In this document: piece after piece, positions 61,822-64,000 of the stretch | Numbering within the stretch: position 1 is the stretch's first letter | Layout of the letters: every line of letters starts with the position of its first letter | Source of the DNA: Typhlomys cinereus | Lineage: Eukaryota > Chordata > Mammalia > Rodentia > Platacanthomyidae | DNA: 64,000 bases | Direction: 5' to 3' | Assembly: GCA_023101885.1 (NCBI GenBank) | Contig: JALPQD010000294.1 | Coordinates: 2,159,501-2,223,500, forward strand | The notes under the pieces: generated by a model | What the model saw: only the letters and a program-made list of their open reading frames with translations | What the model was told of the DNA's origin: nothing | Databases searched by the model: none | Position numbers and translations under genes: made by a program

Positions 61822-62174
61822 TGTCATGGTTTGAAATGTGTCCTCCACAGTCTCATTTGTTTGGCAAGGTCATGGTACCTTGGAGGTGGAGTCCTTGCTG
61901 GAGGAAGACAGTCATAAGGAGTGGGCTTTGAAGTGGATTAGTCCCACCCTACTTCCAGGAGAAGTCTGCCTTTGCAGCAAGCAGTCTGTAGCTTTCAGCT
62001 TCCAAGATGTTTGCAGTAACTTAGCCTTCCAGCTTTGGCCAGTTAACCATACTGCCTCTGCCATAAGAAACTGCCTCCCCTCTGGAACTGTAAGCTGAAT
62101 AAACCTCCCTTTCTCTCTTAAGTTGACTGACTTTGAGTGTTCTGTTACAGCAATAGTTAGGAGTAACTGTTACA
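61822..62174 (+). repeat. 3' LTR of MaLR element 2
   Basis: 353 bp, same ends as the 5' LTR, with substitutions and several small indels. AATAAA at about 62098. Confidence 0.9.
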
Positions 62175-62179
62175 ATGTG

Positions 62180-62775
62180 TTTTTTTGGGAGGGATGATTA
62201 GACGATAGGATTAAGAACAGAAAAGAAAGTAGGAAAGAAGGTCATGCTCTGAGAAGAAAATTTGTCTTAATTCGAGAAGCAATAATAACATAACCAGTCA
62301 TGCATTAGACTTACTAGCTATTGTTGTAGGAAGGTGGTACACATCCAGAGACACAGAAAGAAGACATAATTCTCTCCTGTTTCCTCCATTCTCCGTGGAT
62401 AAAGTAAAGCATGAGAGGAAAAAGTAAATCCATCAAAGAAGCAATCAGAAAAGCATGAGATCAAGAATATCAAATATGTGAACTGAGAGAAACCTTTCCA
62501 CACTGAGATATTGTCAGATTGCTGAACATTACTGCAGTCTTAAACTAAGCGTGTGTTCTTGCTAAGCTAGCTTATATGCAAGGGATTTGCCCTTCTGCCT
62601 CATTGTTACCACACGCTGTGAATGCCAGAAGGGTCCCGGCCAAATAGAAATTGTATCATTTCAAAGTTTAGACAATCAAGTGGCCACTTCCTATACATCA
62701 AAAGCTCTCAATATATGACTCATGGACACAGAAACATGGTTGACAAACCACCATCAGCAGCAGTAGAGATGGCAG
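62180..62775. other. Unassigned sequence
   Basis: No recognised element or gene between MaLR 2 and L1-D. Confidence 0.35.
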
Positions 62776-62779
62776 CTGA

Positions 62780-63135
62780 CCCTTCCCCACCCCGCTCCTC
62801 CAGCCAGGACGCGCACGTGGTCGAGCCAGGCCTCATCCTGCAACCTAGGTAAGTCTCTGCCCCCGCCGCCCACCAGGACCCCAGGTCAGCCCAAAGGGAC
62901 CCGGCTCTGACTCCGACCATCCAGCCGGAGCCGCGGGCAGGGCCGAGGGAGGAGGGAGGAGGAGGACATCCCCCTGCGCCCGGGCCCGCCCCAGCTCCCC
63001 TCGCCTTAAATAGCTCCACGCCAACGCCCCCATCCTCCCCTCCCCACCCTGTTCCGCCAGCCTGGACGCTCGCACGGTCCAGCCGGACCTCATCCACCTA
63101 GGTAAGCTCCGTCCCTGCCCACCCCCAGAACCCCA
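62780..63135 (+). promoter_or_regulatory. L1-D 5' UTR: tandem promoter monomers
   Basis: 'cacccygy' blocks at 62788 and 63045 give a 257-bp period. TTAAATAG at 63006-63013 is the TATA-like box before the second monomer. 'cctaggtaag' donor-like sites lie near 62845 and 63098. GC-rich with 'cgggcccgcccc' near 62980. Confidence 0.8.
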
Positions 63136-63188
63136 GGCCAAATAACTCAGTTTAGTGAAATTGAAAGATCTTCAAAGTTAAAACGACA

Positions 63189-64000
63189 ATGCCAAAGACA
63201 AAGTGCAAATCCATGAGAAGCAACACTCAAGTAAACAAATTTCCCCACTGAAGAAATTAATCCCATAATGTTAGACTCCAACAAGAACAAACCCACGGAA
63301 ATTGGCCAAGAAAGCCTGACCCAGGATAACGACTTTCAAAATATGATCATTACCAGGTTCAATACTATGAAAGAGGAAATCCAGGAGGAATTACATAATC
63401 GAATCAATCGCTTTGAAGAGGAACACAACAGACACATGGAGGAGTTGAGAAAAACAGTGCAAGAAACAAAAACTGGCATAGAGCAGTTAAAACAGACTCA
63501 AGCAGAGTTTAAAACTGAGCTACAAGACAAGTTATCTTCAACCCAGAACTCCACAGAGAGTCTTATCAACAGAACTAACAAAGCAGAAAACAGAATTTCA
63601 GACCTTGAAGATAAAGTGGGAGTACTAACCAGCTCAATGGAAGAGGTTGTTAAAGCCAAAAAGATACTTGACAGAAATATCCAAGAGATATGGGACACCC
63701 TGAAGAAGGCTAACATGCGTATTCATGGAATACCAGAGCAAGAATCTCAGAATACCAACCCTGAGGAAATTTTTCAAACGATCATCAAGGAAAACTTTCC
63801 TCACCTAAAAAAAGAGAGGCCCATCCATATACAAGAGGCATTCCGCACCCCAAACAGATTCGACCAAAACAGAAGCACACCATGGCAAATAATAGTTAAA
63901 ACACTCCACATTCAAGTAACTGGTGCTGAGAGCTTCAAGGGAGAAAAAATAAGTCACTTTTAAAGGTAAACCTATTAAAATAATAAATGAATTCTCAGTC
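63189..64000 (+). pseudogene. L1-D ORF1, partial and frameshifted
   Basis: ATG at 63189 gives MPKTKCKSMRSN. An extra C in the run near 63242-63246 shifts the first ~20 codons out of frame with the rest. The following frame (63268-63963, 231 codons) is open and includes a long coiled-coil (roughly its residues 20-125) and the central RNA-recognition part with HIQEAFRTPNRF. A 5-base loss near 63916 shifts it again. In the ancestral frame TAA lies at 63950-63952, as in copy C. Where A and C have TAA (51148), D keeps AAA. Confidence 0.88.

Larger units (their letters stand above)
59968..62174 (+). mobile_element. ERVL-MaLR-type element 2, two LTRs, perfect 5-bp duplication
   Basis: LTRs at 59968-60322 and 61822-62174 share TGTCATGGTTTGAAATGTGTCC starts and CTGTTACA ends. 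'atgtg' flanks the whole element (59963-59967 and 62175-62179), an exact 5-bp target duplication. The internal region opens 'gaaattgttaccaggtagtg' and closes with 'tgtgggggccagggatggag' before the 3' LTR, matching the MaLR polypurine region. LTR divergence is clearly larger than in element 1, so this insertion is older. It lies 93 bp from element 1 in the same orientation. No pol domains. Confidence 0.9.
62776..64000 (+). mobile_element. L1 copy D, 5' part, cut by window edge
   Basis: Starts with two promoter monomers and continues into ORF1, running off the window in the ORF1 C-terminal region. The target duplication cannot be tested. ORF1 is the longest open one of the lineage here, but it already has at least two frame changes. 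Confidence 0.9.

Overview
The window is mammalian nuclear DNA: AT-rich, intron- or intergenic-like sequence built mainly from retrotransposons. I found no convincing host protein-coding exon, tRNA, rRNA or snRNA gene. The mix of LINE-1 (L1) elements with repeated (monomer) 5' promoters, tRNA-derived SINEs of ID and B4 type, a B1-like fragment, and MaLR/ERVL LTRs points to a rodent, most likely a non-murid member of the mouse-related group. The species cannot be fixed from sequence alone.

Layout. 1-10 kb: old single-copy-like sequence with ERVL/MaLR solo LTRs, an ID element and worn L1 fragments. 10-21 kb: old minus-strand L1 sequence, cut by younger insertions. Three of these are minus-strand L1 3' ends, one of them inside a B4-like SINE, and one sits in the tail of a tRNA-derived SINE. 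21-31.9 kb: old plus-strand L1 remnants, microsatellites, a B4 element and a stretch with little recognisable. 31.96-38.3 kb: near full-length L1 (copy A). 40.3-44.6 kb: 5'-truncated L1 (copy B) carrying a SINE. 50.36-56.8 kb: near full-length L1 (copy C). 57.55-62.17 kb: two neighbouring MaLR-type LTR retrotransposons, each with two LTRs and a 5-bp target duplication. 62.78 kb to the end: 5' half of another L1 (copy D), cut by the window edge.

How the parts relate. A, B, C and D are one L1 lineage: 5' UTR of about 250-bp monomers, ORF1 (RNA chaperone), ORF2 (endonuclease and reverse transcriptase), a roughly 1-kb 3' UTR with a G-rich tract, and an A-rich tail. All are broken. A and C have different target-site duplications, so they inserted independently, yet they share an ORF1 stop, an ORF2 A7 frameshift and an ORF2 stop. 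This suggests they came from a source that was already defective and was copied with proteins supplied by another element. Every copy also shows private damage. The MaLR pair has no recognisable pol and would also have needed outside help.

Coordinates of old fragments are approximate because they were judged by eye.
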